The notes: generated from the letters alone by a model not told the origin. A stretch of DNA of 64,000 nucleotides from an uncultured Prevotellaceae bacterium (GCA_900318815.1 ONMA01000023.1:1-64000); one strand, 5' to 3'; numbered from the stretch's first letter, positions 8,244 through 17,519 are shown. Made by a program: numbers and translations.

Positions 8244-9035
8244 ATGAACAGCGAATCAGTCATTTTACGCGACGTAAGCATTGGTTACAAGCAGCGGCAC
8301 TCACAACGGTTGGTGGCGCAACACCTTTCGGCTGCCATTCGTTCCGGACAGCTGACCTGCCTGCTGGGCGAAAACGGTGTGGGCAAGTCAACACTACTGC
8401 GCACGCTGTCGGGCTTCCAGCCGCGAATGGCCGGTGAAATCACCATCAGCGGGAGACCGCTCGACGCTTATTCCCCCCAGCATCTGGCAAGAAAAATAGG
8501 CGTGGTGCTGACCGAACGACCCGACATCCAGCAGATGACGGTGACGGAACTCGTGAGCTTAGGGCGGGCACCTTATACTGACTTCTGGGGAAGACTCAGC
8601 GAAGAGGACGAGGATATCTGCCAACAGGCTATCCAACAAGTGGGCATAGAGAAACTAAGCAGCCGGTTAGTATCGACACTGAGCGACGGCGAGCGACAGA
8701 AGGTAATGATTGCCAAAGCACTGGCCCAGCAAACACCTATCATCTACCTGGACGAACCTACGGCCTTCCTCGACTATTCCAGCAAGGTTGACATGCTGTT
8801 GCTGCTACGCAGGATTAGCCATCAAGCAAATAAGACCATTTTTCTCTCTACTCACGACCTGGAACTGGCCCTGCAGGTGGCCGACTGCATCTGGCTGATG
8901 GAAAGGGGCGGACAGCTTTCAATCGGCACACCACACGAGCTGGCCGACCAGGGCGTACTCACCCGTTTCGTGGAACGCAGCCAGGGTGTAAGCTTCAATG
9001 CAAGCACGCTGACCGTGAGCGTAAAGGCGGTGTGA
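8244..9035 (+). CDS. ABC transporter ATP-binding protein, FecE/siderophore-vitamin B12 type
   Basis: 263 residues. Walker A GENGVGKST (about residues 46-54), signature LSDGERQKVMIAKAL, Walker B IIYLDEPTAFLD and the switch histidine in STHDLELAL are all present. The spacing and the LGRAPYTDFWG segment after the Q-loop are typical of ATPases serving FecCD-type importers of iron chelates, haem or cobalamin. No permease or binding protein is next to it, so the partner must be encoded elsewhere. It is the only plus-strand gene in the first 28 kb and converges on the ribosomal cluster. Confidence 0.9.
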   Translation: MNSESVILRDVSIGYKQRHSQRLVAQHLSAAIRSGQLTCLLGENGVGKSTLLRTLSGFQPRMAGEITISGRPLDAYSPQHLARKIGVVLTERPDIQQMTVTELVSLGRAPYTDFWGRLSEEDEDICQQAIQQVGIEKLSSRLVSTLSDGERQKVMIAKALAQQTPIIYLDEPTAFLDYSSKVDMLLLLRRISHQANKTIFLSTHDLELALQVADCIWLMERGGQLSIGTPHELADQGVLTRFVERSQGVSFNASTLTVSVKAV

Positions 9036-9096
9036 ACGTTACCAGTTCAAAACTGACGAAAAATTTGCAACAAAATCGCAAAATTCATACGAAATA

Positions 9097-9128
9097 TTTG
9101 GCCGTTGGAAATATATTTACTACCTTTG
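9097..9128 (+). promoter_or_regulatory. Consensus Bacteroidota promoter
   Basis: TTTG (9097-9100), 20 bp, then TACCTTTG (9121-9128): an exact match to the Bacteroidota sigma-factor consensus. The only thing downstream on this strand is a short gene-free stretch ending in a strong hairpin terminator. Confidence 0.65.
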
Positions 9129-9133
9129 CTCTA

Positions 9134-9211
9134 CCTAACCAGACTTATCTAAATCTAATCTATAAGTGAAACACCGAAAAAACATCCAAGAAGCGTCTTG
9201 GATGTTTTTTC
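9134..9211 (+). ncRNA. Candidate small RNA of about 75 nt
   Basis: Bounded by a consensus promoter (9097-9128) and a strong intrinsic terminator (9182-9210), with no open frame between. The RNA would be about 45 nt of unstructured, A/U-rich sequence followed by the terminator stem. It could be a regulatory sRNA, or what is left of a leader after its gene was lost. It lies just beyond the 3' end of the alpha operon on the opposite strand. Confidence 0.4.
9182..9210 (+). terminator. Strong intrinsic terminator, possibly bidirectional
   Basis: Perfect 10-bp stem ACATCCAAGA / TCTTGGATGT with a 4-nt AGCG loop, T-run on the plus strand and A-run before it. It works on paper in both directions and would stop readthrough from the ABC ATPase gene and the candidate sRNA. 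Confidence 0.75.
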
Positions 9212-9254
9212 TTTACATAATAGGCCCCAAAGGGGTACATCGGTAGTGGGATGG

Positions 9255-9296
9255 CAAAACAAAAGGAATGCCCTCACCTTGCAGTGAGAGCATTCC
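9255..9296 (-). terminator. Terminator of the alpha operon after rplQ
   Basis: Stem GGAATGC + CTCAC pairing with GTGAG + GCATTCC (9265-9296, one mismatch), followed on the minus strand by TTTTGTTTTG. It lies 30 bp beyond the rplQ stop codon. Confidence 0.65.
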
Positions 9297-9326
9297 CGAT
9301 ATAGACGTTTGTTATGTCCTGAAGGA

Positions 9327-9812
9327 TTATTCTGCCTTGGGAGCCTCTTCGACCACGGCAGTTTCCTCAGCCACGGGAGCCTCGCCCTCAGCCTTAGAAG
9401 ACTTGCGCGAACGACGGGTTGACTTCTTCTTGCCAGCAGTCTTTGCCATAGCCTCGTCAAAGTCAACGAGCTCAATGAAACAAATCTGTGCAGCATCGCC
9501 CTGACGGAAGCCCAGCTTAATGATGCGGGTGTAGCCACCGGGACGGTCGCCTACCTTCTGGGCCACGGGGCCAAACAGCTCCTTGATGGCTTCCTTGTTC
9601 TGCAGGTAGCTGAACACGACACGACGCGAGTTGGTGGTGTCATCCTTGGACTTCGTAATCAGGGGCTCAACATACTTCTTGAGCTCCTTTGCCTTTGCAA
9701 CGGTCGTAGTGATTCTTTTGTGCATGATCAGCGAGATGGCCATGTTGGCAAGCATGGCAGCGCGATGCGATGCAGTACGACTGAGATGTTTGAATTTCTT
9801 ATTATGTCTCAT
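9327..9812 (-). CDS. rplQ: 50S ribosomal protein L17
   Basis: 161 residues. The first 110 or so are canonical bacterial L17 ([20 protein letters not shown], then [13 protein letters not shown]). An extra tail of about 45 residues, first basic ([15 protein letters not shown]) then acidic and Ala/Glu-rich, follows; such tails occur in Bacteroidota L17. L17 sits near the exit of the large-subunit tunnel. Last gene of the alpha operon, downstream of rpoA as in most bacteria. Confidence 0.97.
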   Translation of the reverse strand: MRHNKKFKHLSRTASHRAAMLANMAISLIMHKRITTTVAKAKELKKYVEPLITKSKDDTTNSRRVVFSYLQNKEAIKELFGPVAQKVGDRPGGYTRIIKLGFRQGDAAQICFIELVDFDEAMAKTAGKKKSTRRSRKSSKAEGEAPVAEETAVVEEAPKAE

Positions 9813-9867
9813 GTTGTTTCTTTAATTTTTTAGAGGAGCGCAGGAGTTGAGAAGTCCTTCACGACTT

Positions 9868-10835
9868 CTACTCCTTGTCCAGTTTATACTTTGAAATATC
9901 AGTTCCAAACGACAGATTCAGACTCTCGAGCAAATCATCAAGCTCCGTGAGCGATTTCTTACCGAAGTTGCGGAACTTCAGGAGGTCGGTCTTGTTGTAC
10001 CATCGGCTGCCTTCAGACAGTTCAGCGCACGAACCGAGAGATTCATGTCGACGAGCTTTGTCTTCAGCAACTGACGCATGTGCAGCACTTCCTCATCAAA
10101 TTCCTGATTACTCTCCTGATCATTGGTCTCAAGAGTAATCTTCTCGTCGGAGAAGAGCATGAAGTGATAGATGAGGATCTTCGCAGCCTCCTTCAGGGCA
10201 TCCTTCGGGTGGATGGAACCATCCGTCGTCACTTCGAGCACGAGCTTGTCGTAGTCGGTCTTCTGCTCGACACGATAAGGCTCCACTGCGAACTTGACGT
10301 TACGGATTGGAGTGTAGATAGAATCGATGGGTATTACGTTGACATCAGTGCAGAACTCGCGGTTCTCGTCGGAAACAACGTAGCCACGGCCCTTATTGAT
10401 AGTAAGGTCTAACTGCATCGATGCTTTCGAATCAAGATGACAAATCACCAAATCGGGATTTAACACTTCAAATCCAGTCAGGTACTTGCCGATATCACCG
10501 GCTTTGAACTCGGTAGAATTCTCGACCGTGATACTGACTTTCTCGTTCTCGAATTCTTCTACTACTTGCTTGAAGCGAACCTGCTTCAAGTTTAGGATCA
10601 TGTTGGTCACGTCCTCCTTCACTCCGGGAACGGATGAGAATTCATGCTCAACACCAGCTATGCGGATGGTGTTGATAGCATAACCCTCGAGCGATGAAAG
10701 GAGAATGCGGCGCAGGGCGTTACCGATGGTTACACCGAAACCCGGCTCCAACGGACGGAACTCGAACTTGCCGAACCGGTCGTTGGCTTCCAACATTACC
10801 ACTTTATCGGGTTTTTGAAATGCTAATATCGCCAT
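9868..10835 (-). pseudogene. rpoA: RNA polymerase alpha subunit, frameshifted in the C-terminal domain
   Basis: From ATG at 10835 the frame runs 285 residues to a stop at 9978. It contains a normal N-terminal dimerisation domain ([20 protein letters not shown]) and the start of the C-terminal domain ([13 protein letters not shown]). It then reads GTTRPTS and stops. The usual ending continues in another frame from about 10000 down to a stop at 9868 ([20 protein letters not shown] onward, ending KYKLDKE). Compared with the family, about nine residues (the xTLGDLV helix) are missing, so I infer a 25-nt deletion near 10001. As written, the product lacks a working C-terminal domain. Since rpoA is essential, an assembly or consensus error is likely. 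Confidence 0.9.
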
Positions 10836-10839
10836 TAAT

Positions 10840-11439
10840 TTAATGATTTTTAGTTCTTAGAGTACAACTCAACGACTCGGGAATATCGGCGCGCTCAGGG
10901 CGATGCAGGAACTTGCCTGCCTTCTGCTGCTCATCCCACTCAATCCAAGGATACTTGCTGTGATTGAAACCTGCCAGAGCAGCCTCAATAACCTCAAGAG
11001 ACTTCGACTTCTCGCGAACGCCAACAACCATACCTGGCTTCACAGCAAACGAAGGAATGTTTACTACCTTGCCATCCACAACAACGTGACGATGGCCGAC
11101 GAGCTGACGGGCAGCTGCACGGGTAGGAGCGAGTCCCAGACGGAAGACAACATTGTCGAGCCGGCTTTCAAGGTTCTGCAGCAGCACCTCACCAGTGATG
11201 CCATCAGCCTTGGCGGCCTTCTCAAATAGGATGCGGAACTGACGCTCAAGCACTCCGTAAGTGTACTTGGCTTTCTGCTTCTCTGCCAGCATGACTGCAT
11301 ACTCCGACTGCTTGCGGCGACGGTTCTGGCCATGCTGTCCAGGAGGGAAGTTTCTCCTGGACAAAACTTTGTCCGGTCCGTAGATGGCTTCGCCAAAACG
11401 GCGGGCAATTTTAGATTTCGGTCCAATATACTTTGCCAT
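10840..11439 (-). CDS. rpsD: 30S ribosomal protein S4, C-terminus altered by a frameshift
   Basis: 199 residues, canonical S4 through the S4 RNA-binding domain ([20 protein letters not shown]) up to [11 protein letters not shown]. The last nine residues ([10 protein letters not shown] region) do not fit. The expected ending VELYSKN is encoded in another frame with its stop at 10850-10852. A loss of about 19 nt near 10873 would explain both. S4 nucleates small-subunit assembly; the change affects only the extreme C-terminus and might be tolerated. Lies between rpsK and rpoA in the alpha operon. Confidence 0.93.
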   Translation of the reverse strand: MAKYIGPKSKIARRFGEAIYGPDKVLSRRNFPPGQHGQNRRRKQSEYAVMLAEKQKAKYTYGVLERQFRILFEKAAKADGITGEVLLQNLESRLDNVVFRLGLAPTRAAARQLVGHRHVVVDGKVVNIPSFAVKPGMVVGVREKSKSLEVIEAALAGFNHSKYPWIEWDEQQKAGKFLHRPERADIPESLSCTLRTKNH

Positions 11440-11474
11440 AATTCTATAAATAAAATAATCTTTGTTACTATTGT

Positions 11475-11546
11475 CTAGTTGCTCTAGATTCTCTAGATTG
11501 CCTAGATTTTCTAGATTTTCTAGATGGTCTAGATTTTCTAGAAATT
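11475..11546. repeat. Eight tandem 9-bp repeats, CTAGATTNT type
   Basis: CTAG recurs exactly every 9 bp at 11475, 11484, 11493, 11502, 11511, 11520, 11529 and 11538. The unit is CTAGATTTT with small changes. The array fills most of the rpsK-rpsD gap and runs into the rpsK stop codon. Not a CRISPR array: there are no spacers. Confidence 0.85.
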
Positions 11547-11934
11547 AAACTCTACGACGCTTCGGAGGACGGCAACCATTGTGCGGCAGCGGAGTGACAT
11601 CGACAATCTCGATGACCTCGATACCAGCACCGTGGCAGGCACGGATAGCAGACTCACGTCCGTTACCGGGACCCTTCACGTAAGCTTTCACCTTGCGGAG
11701 ACCCAGGTCGTAGGCCACCTTTGCGCAATCCTCGGCTGCCATCTGGGCAGCGTAGGGAGTGTTCTTCTTAGAGCCGCGGAAGCCCATCTTACCAGCCGAC
11801 GACCAGGAAATCACCTGACCCTCATCGTTGGCAAGCGACACAATGATATTATTAAAAGAGCTATGAACGTGAAGCTGGCCAATGGCGGTAACCTTCACAT
11901 TCCTTTTCTTAGAAACGACTGTTTTCTTTGCCAT
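11545..11934 (-). CDS. rpsK: 30S ribosomal protein S11
   Basis: 129 residues, full length, with the basic N-terminus, [18 protein letters not shown] and the C-terminal [15 protein letters not shown] typical of S11, a protein of the 30S platform. Located in the alpha operon between rpsM and rpsD. The stop codon touches the 9-bp tandem repeat array. Confidence 0.97.
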   Translation of the reverse strand: MAKKTVVSKKRNVKVTAIGQLHVHSSFNNIIVSLANDEGQVISWSSAGKMGFRGSKKNTPYAAQMAAEDCAKVAYDLGLRKVKAYVKGPGNGRESAIRACHGAGIEVIEIVDVTPLPHNGCRPPKRRRV

Positions 11935-11975
11935 AATTCTCTAATTTTTTAATCTTTAGTTTTTAAATCTTAGAA

Positions 11976-12322
11976 TTACTTCGTGGCCTTCTTCTTGTTG
12001 GCAACAGTCTTCTTCTTACCCTTACGGGTGCGAGCATTGTTCTTGGTGCTCTGACCACGAACAGGCAGACCGTTACGATGACGGACTCCACGATAGCAAC
12101 CAATATCCATCAGTCGCTTGATATTCAACTGGATCTCACTGCGGAGATCACCTTCTACTTTGAATTCAGCGCGCTCCACTCGCTGACTTTCAGGTCGCGG
12201 CTCACGCCGGCCTTGTCCAATATCTTTGCTGAACTACTTCGGCCTATACCATAGATATAGGTCAATGCGATTTCGCCACGCTTATTCTGGGGCAAATCTA
12301 CTCCAACAATTCTTATTGCCAT
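11976..12322 (-). pseudogene. rpsM: 30S ribosomal protein S13, interrupted by a short deletion
   Basis: The normal S13 start lies at 12322 ([20 protein letters not shown]), but after DLKVSEWS the frame runs into a stop. The rest of S13 ([20 protein letters not shown] onward, ending VANKKKATK) lies in another frame down to 11976. Compared with other Bacteroidota S13 proteins, about 11-13 residues (around DDQAAKIREIIG) are absent, so I infer loss of about 34 nt near 12171. A truncated 67-residue frame from 12179 would give only the C-terminal half. S13 contacts the P-site tRNA and 5S rRNA bridge and is normally needed; an assembly fault is the first suspicion. Confidence 0.9.
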
Positions 12323-12379
12323 TGTTAATTAATAAATGAAAATAATGTAAATAAAATTTCGAAATTTGCTAAAAGCATG

Positions 12380-12387
12380 CAAAGGTA
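12380..12387 (-). promoter_or_regulatory. -7 element upstream of the alpha operon (rpsM onward)
   Basis: TACCTTTG on the minus strand, about 57 bp before the rpsM start, in the 122-bp gap after rpmJ. It fits TAnnTTTG, but no clear TTTG element lies at the usual distance. It would allow rpsM-rpsK-rpsD-rpoA-rplQ to be expressed apart from the spc genes. Confidence 0.4.
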
Positions 12388-12444
12388 AGGAAATAAATTG
12401 ATATTCCCCACCTTTGTTATGCTTATTTAACAATTTTATCCTAA

Positions 12445-12561
12445 TTAACCCTGACGAGTCTTGTACTTAGGATTCTTCTTGTTGATAACGAACAGGCGGC
12501 CCTTGCGACGAACAATCTTGCAATCAGGGGTACGCTTTTTCAATGATGCTCTTGTCTTCAT
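12445..12561 (-). CDS. rpmJ: 50S ribosomal protein L36
   Basis: 38 codons from ATG at 12561: [20 protein letters not shown], then [18 protein letters not shown]. This is L36 of the single-cysteine (zinc-free) Bacteroidota type. It lies 15 bp downstream of infA, the usual place between infA and rpsM. Confidence 0.93.
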   Translation of the reverse strand: MKTRASLKKRTPDCKIVRRKGRLFVINKKNPKYKTRQG

Positions 12562-12576
12562 ATCTTTGTATATGTT

Positions 12577-12795
12577 TTATTTGTATCTAAATACAATTCT
12601 ACCTTTGGTAAGGTCATACGGACTCATCTCGACCTTCACCTTATCACCTGGCAGGATGCGGATGTAATGCATACGCATCTTTCCAGATATATGCGCTATA
12701 ATCTGTACTCCATTCTCAAGTTCTACGCGGAACATAGCATTCGAAAGGCTCTCGATGATTGTTCCGTCCTGCTCTATTGCGGATTGTTTTGCCAT
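12577..12795 (-). CDS. infA: Translation initiation factor IF-1
   Basis: 72 residues, full-length S1/OB-fold protein ([20 protein letters not shown], then [19 protein letters not shown]). IF-1 binds the 30S A site during initiation. It starts 3 bp after the map stop codon, as in other spc operons, so translational coupling is likely. Confidence 0.97.
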   Translation of the reverse strand: MAKQSAIEQDGTIIESLSNAMFRVELENGVQIIAHISGKMRMHYIRILPGDKVKVEMSPYDLTKGRIVFRYK

Positions 12796-12798
12796 ACT

Positions 12799-13599
12799 TT
12801 AGTAAAGATTACCTTCTATTGTTTCTACTTCTTTGAATGAGGATAAAATTTCGGCCTTGCCCCGACGTATCGCCACCGTGTGCTCAAAGTGAGCGGCAGG
12901 TTTCCCATCTCTGGTACAGACGCTCCAACGGTCTGGCTTGAGATAGATGTCCCGCTTTCCCATGGTGATCATCGGTTCGATGGCTATGCACATGCCCGCC
13001 TTCAACAAAGTGCCGTTTCCGCGCTTGCCATAGTTGGGCACCTGTGGGTCTTCGTGCATCTCACGACCTATACCGTGACCCGTGAGTTCGCGCACGATGC
13101 CATACCCAGCTTCTTCACAACGATCCTGCACAGCACTGCTCACATCGCCTACATGCTTGCCCGCCACTGCACTTTCGATGCCTAAGTAGAGGGCTTCCTT
13201 TGTGACGCGCAACAGGTTCTTGACTTCCTCCGTTATCTCACCCACACAGAACGTGTAGCAGGAGTCGCCGTTAAAACCGTTGAGCAATGTGCCACAGTCA
13301 ATCGAAATGATGTCGCCTTCCTGCAGTATCGTCTTGTCGTCGGGCACTCCGTGGACTACCACGTCGTTGACCGAAGTACAGATACTTGCCGGAAACGGCC
13401 CTCCGTATGGATTGGGGAAACCCTTGAAGGTTGGGACGGCTCCATGGTCACGGATGAACTCGTCGGCAATCTTATCCAGATGGAGGGTCGTTACACCAGG
13501 CTTGATATGCTTTGCCAATTCGCCAAGGGTCTTACCAACAAGCTGGTTAGCCTGGCGCATCAGCTCAATTTCATCTTCAGTCTTCAGAAATATCTTCAT
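12799..13599 (-). CDS. map: Type I methionine aminopeptidase
   Basis: 266 residues. Removes the initiator methionine from nascent proteins. The metal-ligand set of the family is visible: D in ISIDCGTLLNGFNGDSC (two Asp), H in LTGHGIGREMHEDP, E in CIAIEPM and E in AHFEHTVAI. It lies 6 bp after secY and 3 bp before infA, the standard spc arrangement. Confidence 0.96.
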   Translation of the reverse strand: MKIFLKTEDEIELMRQANQLVGKTLGELAKHIKPGVTTLHLDKIADEFIRDHGAVPTFKGFPNPYGGPFPASICTSVNDVVVHGVPDDKTILQEGDIISIDCGTLLNGFNGDSCYTFCVGEITEEVKNLLRVTKEALYLGIESAVAGKHVGDVSSAVQDRCEEAGYGIVRELTGHGIGREMHEDPQVPNYGKRGNGTLLKAGMCIAIEPMITMGKRDIYLKPDRWSVCTRDGKPAAHFEHTVAIRRGKAEILSSFKEVETIEGNLY

Positions 13600-13605
13600 G
13601 AATCC

Positions 13606-14949
13606 TTAATAAGCAGCAACACCACCACGGCCATGTATGCGGCCCGAGTCGAGCAGACCGTCATAATGACGCATAAGCAGATGGCTCTCTATCTGCTGAA
13701 GGGTGTCGAGCACAACGCCGACAAGAATCAGCAATGAAGTTCCACCGAAGAACTGCGAGAAAGCGTCCTGAACGTTCAGAAGGCTGGCAAATGCCGGCAT
13801 GACGGCGATGAAAGCGATGAACAGTGAGCCAGGCAGCGTAATGCGCGACATCACATTATCAATATAGTCAGCGGTATCCTTACCAGGCTTCACGCCGGGA
13901 ATGAAACCATTGTTACGCTTCATGTCTTCAGCCATCTGAGTAGGATTCAACGTAATAGCAGTGTAGAAGTACGTGAACACAATGATCAGGGCAGCAAAGA
14001 TGAGATTATACAACCAGCTGTGATGATCGAGCATGGTGCGCAGCAACCAGCTTGCGTTCTCCGGGTTCGTCCACTGAGCGAGCGTCAACGGGATGAACAT
14101 GATTGCCTGGGCAAAGATGATAGGCATCACGTTGGCAGCAAACAGTTTCAGCGGAATGTACTGGCGGGCACCACCCACCTGCTTATTACCGACTATACGC
14201 TTTGCATACTGTACAGGAATCTTGCGGACACCCTGTACCAAGACAATAGATGCACAAACAACTGCATAAAGGATGATAATTTCCACAAGGAACATCACCA
14301 ATCCACCACCGGTGATGGCAGTGAAGCGCGAGCTGACCTCCTGGAAGAAGGCCTGAGGCAAGCGGGCGATGATACCAATCATAATAATCATGGAGATACC
14401 ATTACCAATACCTTTATCTGTAATGCGCTCACCCAACCAAAGGATGAACATACTTCCTGCAGCCAGGATGACCGTGGCAGGGAACATAAACCAGAACCAG
14501 TCGACACCAGTTGCAAGGGCTGCACCAGCCTGTGCTTTCAGATTGAGCAGGTAGCTCGGTGCCTGGAACACGAGGATAGCCACGGTCAGGTACCGAGTGT
14601 ACATGCTAATCTTCTTGCGGCCACTCTCACCCTCACGCTGCATCTTCTGGAAATAAGGTACAGCGACAGCAAGAAGCTGCATAACGATAGAAGCAGAGAT
14701 GTAAGGCATGATTCCCAGTGCGAAGATTGACGCATTGGAAAATGCACCACCGGAGAACATGTCCAGCAGCGACATCAGGCCAGATGCCGTCTGCGACGAC
14801 AATTTGTCCAACATTGCCGGGTTGATACCAGGAAGTACTACAAACGACCCGAAACGATAGATGGCCACGAACAGAATCGTAATGCCTATGCGGGTCCTCA
14901 GATCCTCGATCTTCCAAATGTTCTTCAGTGTCTCTATTAACTTCTTCAT
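13606..14949 (-). CDS. secY: Protein translocase subunit SecY
   Basis: 447 residues with about ten hydrophobic membrane segments. It begins MKKLIETLKNIWKIEDLRTR and contains the plug and pore features and the conserved C-terminal loop (ISMIIMIGIIARLPQ, NPTQMAEDMKRNNGFIPG). SecY forms the protein-conducting channel in the inner membrane with SecE and SecG. It starts 7 bp after rplO, with map directly behind it. Confidence 0.97.
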   Translation of the reverse strand: MKKLIETLKNIWKIEDLRTRIGITILFVAIYRFGSFVVLPGINPAMLDKLSSQTASGLMSLLDMFSGGAFSNASIFALGIMPYISASIVMQLLAVAVPYFQKMQREGESGRKKISMYTRYLTVAILVFQAPSYLLNLKAQAGAALATGVDWFWFMFPATVILAAGSMFILWLGERITDKGIGNGISMIIMIGIIARLPQAFFQEVSSRFTAITGGGLVMFLVEIIILYAVVCASIVLVQGVRKIPVQYAKRIVGNKQVGGARQYIPLKLFAANVMPIIFAQAIMFIPLTLAQWTNPENASWLLRTMLDHHSWLYNLIFAALIIVFTYFYTAITLNPTQMAEDMKRNNGFIPGVKPGKDTADYIDNVMSRITLPGSLFIAFIAVMPAFASLLNVQDAFSQFFGGTSLLILVGVVLDTLQQIESHLLMRHYDGLLDSGRIHGRGGVAAY

Positions 14950-14956
14950 TTTACGT

Positions 14957-15403
14957 TTAGATTATAGTTGCGTTTCCACCTACTGCTTTGATTGCCTCTT
15001 CGGCGGTCTTCGAGAAAGCATTAGCCTCCACGTCGACCTTGGCCTTCAGCTCGCCATTGCCGAGTACCTTGACCAGCTCCTTGCCATTGGTAAGTCCGGC
15101 GGCAACGAGTTCGGCAATTCCAATCTTAGTAAGATTCTTCTCCTCAGCAAGACGCTGAAGAGTAGAGAGATTGATTGCAAAATACTCCTTGTGGTTGATG
15201 TTCTTGAAACCACCCTTTGGGAGACGACGCTGCAAAGGCATCTGACCGCCTTCAAAACCAATCTTTCTCTTATAGCCAGAGCGAGCCTTGGCACCCTTGT
15301 GGCCACGAGTAGACGTGCCACCCAGACCTGAACCGGTACCGCGACCGATTCTACGACGTGAATGTGTGGAGCCCTCTGCCGGCTTCAAATTATTCAGTTT
15401 CAT
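14957..15403 (-). CDS. rplO: 50S ribosomal protein L15
   Basis: 148 residues, full length. N-terminal glycine/arginine-rich extension (SRRRIGRGTGSGLGG) followed by the L15 fold (KIGFEGGQMPLQRRLPKGGF). A late-assembling large-subunit protein. Sits between rpmD and secY as usual. Confidence 0.97.
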   Translation of the reverse strand: MKLNNLKPAEGSTHSRRRIGRGTGSGLGGTSTRGHKGAKARSGYKRKIGFEGGQMPLQRRLPKGGFKNINHKEYFAINLSTLQRLAEEKNLTKIGIAELVAAGLTNGKELVKVLGNGELKAKVDVEANAFSKTAEEAIKAVGGNATII

Positions 15404-15437
15404 AATAGGATTCGTTTTTTAATGAGTGAAAAACTAT

Positions 15438-15614
15438 TTAATCAATGACGGCCACCAGATGATGAACCTTGCGAATCATACCGCGAATGGCAGGAGAATC
15501 TTCCTTCTCAACAACCTGGGAAATCTTGTGAAGTCCCAGTGCCTCAAGGGTACGCTTCTGGTCAACGGGATAACCGATCTTACTCTTAATCTGCTTAATC
15601 TTTATTGTTGCCAT
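15438..15614 (-). CDS. rpmD: 50S ribosomal protein L30
   Basis: 58 residues from ATG at 15614: [20 protein letters not shown], then [11 protein letters not shown] and a C-terminal [15 protein letters not shown] complete short bacterial L30. It lies 19 bp after rpsE and 34 bp before rplO. Confidence 0.94.
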   Translation of the reverse strand: MATIKIKQIKSKIGYPVDQKRTLEALGLHKISQVVEKEDSPAIRGMIRKVHHLVAVID

Positions 15615-15633
15615 AGTCTGTTTCTCCTACAAT

Positions 15634-16146
15634 TTAGCCTCTGAATACTTTTTCCATACTGATACCACGAGTACCTGCAATGGTATATGCGTCGCGCATC
15701 TGGCTCAGGGCCTCGATAGTAGCCTTCACCAGGTTATGAGGGTTCGAAGAGCCCTTCGACTTAGCGAGCACATCCTTCACGCCAGCACTCTCGAGCACGG
15801 CACGCATAGCACCACCAGCCACCAGGCCAGTACCGGCAGCAGCCGGCTTCAGGAACACCTGAGCACCGCCGAAGTGTGCTTCCATCTCATGGGGGATAGT
15901 ACCCTTGAGCACAGGAACTTTCACGAGGTTCTTCTTGGCAGACTCCACTCCCTTGGCGATAGCGGCGGTAACTTCACCGGCCTTGCCAAGTCCCCAGCCG
16001 ATAACGCCATTGCCGTCGCCGACAACCACGATAGCTGCGAATGTAAAGGTGCGACCGCCCTTCGTTACCTTGGTAACACGGTTGATGGCAACCAGTCTGT
16101 CTTTCAGTTCAACGTCACTATTTACTTTAACTCTGTTCATTGCCAT
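15634..16146 (-). CDS. rpsE: 30S ribosomal protein S5
   Basis: 170 residues with the double-stranded-RNA-binding-like N-terminal domain ([20 protein letters not shown]) and the second domain ([15 protein letters not shown]). S5 shapes the mRNA entry side and affects decoding accuracy. Six bases separate it from rplR. Length and motifs are normal. Confidence 0.97.
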   Translation of the reverse strand: MAMNRVKVNSDVELKDRLVAINRVTKVTKGGRTFTFAAIVVVGDGNGVIGWGLGKAGEVTAAIAKGVESAKKNLVKVPVLKGTIPHEMEAHFGGAQVFLKPAAAGTGLVAGGAMRAVLESAGVKDVLAKSKGSSNPHNLVKATIEALSQMRDAYTIAGTRGISMEKVFRG

Positions 16147-16152
16147 AATCGT

Positions 16153-16497
16153 TTAAAAATTAAGTCCACCTTTACGAGCTGCATCAGCAAGCGACTTCAC
16201 GCGACCGTGATAGAGATAACCGTTGCGGTCGAAGACCACGGCCTTCACGCCAGCCTCCTGAGCCTTTGCGGCAATCTGCTCGCCCACCTTCTCGGCCTGC
16301 TGAATCTTCGGCATGGCCTCAAGGCCCAGCGAAGAGGCAGAAACAAGTGTTTTACCTTCAATATCATTGATTACCTGAGCATAGATCTGCTTGTTGCTGC
16401 GGAAGACGCTCAGACGAGGACGCTCGGCAGTGCCGAACACACTCTTACGAATTCTATATTTAATCTTAATTCGTCTTTCTACTTTCTTAGTTGTCAT
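16153..16497 (-). CDS. rplR: 50S ribosomal protein L18
   Basis: 114 residues; [20 protein letters not shown] and [20 protein letters not shown] are typical of L18, which binds 5S rRNA. Lies between rplF and rpsE in the standard spc order with no sign of damage. Confidence 0.97.
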   Translation of the reverse strand: MTTKKVERRIKIKYRIRKSVFGTAERPRLSVFRSNKQIYAQVINDIEGKTLVSASSLGLEAMPKIQQAEKVGEQIAAKAQEAGVKAVVFDRNGYLYHGRVKSLADAARKGGLNF

Positions 16498-16539
16498 AAT
16501 CTTCTAATCTTTTAATTTGTTTTCTTTCAATTTTAAAGA

Positions 16540-17109
16540 TTACTTAGCTGAAGCTGACTTACCGGACTTACGGCGAATAACTTCACCCTTGAACAGGATA
16601 CCCTTTCCTTTGTAAGGCTCAGGCATGCGGAAAGAACGAATTTTTGCGCAGATAAGACCAAGGAGCTGCTTGTCGGCCGACTCGAGGATAATCTGAGGAT
16701 TCTGGTTGCGCTCCGACTTCGTCTCCACCTTCACTTCCTTGGGAAGCATCAGGAAGATGGGGTGCGTATAGCCGAGTGAGAACTCAAGGAGGTTGCCCTG
16801 GTTCGACACACGGTAGCCTACGCCCACGAGTTCCATTTCCTTCTTGTAGCCCTCGCTAACGCCCACCACCATGTTATGCACGAGTGCGCGATAGAGGCCA
16901 TGGAAAGCCTGCTTCTGCTTCTGATTGACGGGGCTGTTCTCGTCGATGGCGAAGGTAACGTGCCCATCCTCAATCTTCACAACGATTGACTTGTCAACTT
17001 TCTGTGTGAGTTCTCCCTTCGGACCCTTAACGGTGACAACACCATCCTTGTCCTGAGCAACGGTAACGCCTGCAGGGATACTAATTGGCAATTTTCCTAT
17101 TCTTGACAT
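16540..17109 (-). CDS. rplF: 50S ribosomal protein L6
   Basis: 189 residues, two L6 repeats; MSRIGKLPISIPAGVTV at the start and the conserved C-terminal RMPEPYKGKGILFKGEVIRRK. L6 lies near the GTPase-associated region. 14 bp downstream of rpsH, 42 bp before rplR. Confidence 0.97.
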   Translation of the reverse strand: MSRIGKLPISIPAGVTVAQDKDGVVTVKGPKGELTQKVDKSIVVKIEDGHVTFAIDENSPVNQKQKQAFHGLYRALVHNMVVGVSEGYKKEMELVGVGYRVSNQGNLLEFSLGYTHPIFLMLPKEVKVETKSERNQNPQIILESADKQLLGLICAKIRSFRMPEPYKGKGILFKGEVIRRKSGKSASAK

Positions 17110-17123
17110 ATTCTATCCTCCAA

Positions 17124-17519
17124 TTAATATACATAGCAAAGCACCTCGCCGCCAATCTTCAGCTGAGAGGCCTCCTTGTCTGTCATTACACCTTTAGACG
17201 TGGATAAGATTGCGATACCCAGTCCGTTAATTACTCGCGGCATGTCCTTGTATCCAGTGTACTTACGAAGACCTGGAGTAGAGACACGTTTCAAGAACTT
17301 GATGGCGTTCTCTTTGGTTGCAGGGTCATACTTCAAGGCCACCTTGATAGTTCCCTGCGGGCCATCCTCAATGAACTTGTAGTTCAGGATGTAACCCTTC
17401 TCGAAGAGGATCTTGGTAATCTCCTTCTTCAAGTTTGAAGCTGGTACTTCCACAACACGGTGATGAGCCATGATTGCATTTCTCAACCTCGTCAGAAAAT
17501 CTGCTATTGGATCTGTCAT
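17124..17519 (-). CDS. rpsH: 30S ribosomal protein S8
   Basis: 131 residues; MTDPIADFLTRLRNAIMAHH at the N-terminus and the C-terminal GLGIAILSTSKGVMTDKEA. In E. coli S8 is the translational repressor of the spc operon. Here a 125-bp gap with no gene and no clear promoter separates it from rpsN. Confidence 0.97.
   Translation of the reverse strand: MTDPIADFLTRLRNAIMAHHRVVEVPASNLKKEITKILFEKGYILNYKFIEDGPQGTIKVALKYDPATKENAIKFLKRVSTPGLRKYTGYKDMPRVINGLGIAILSTSKGVMTDKEASQLKIGGEVLCYVY

Noticed and set aside
11475..11546. Possible CRISPR array (regular 9-bp repeats)
   Set aside because: No spacers, a period far too short, no cas genes.
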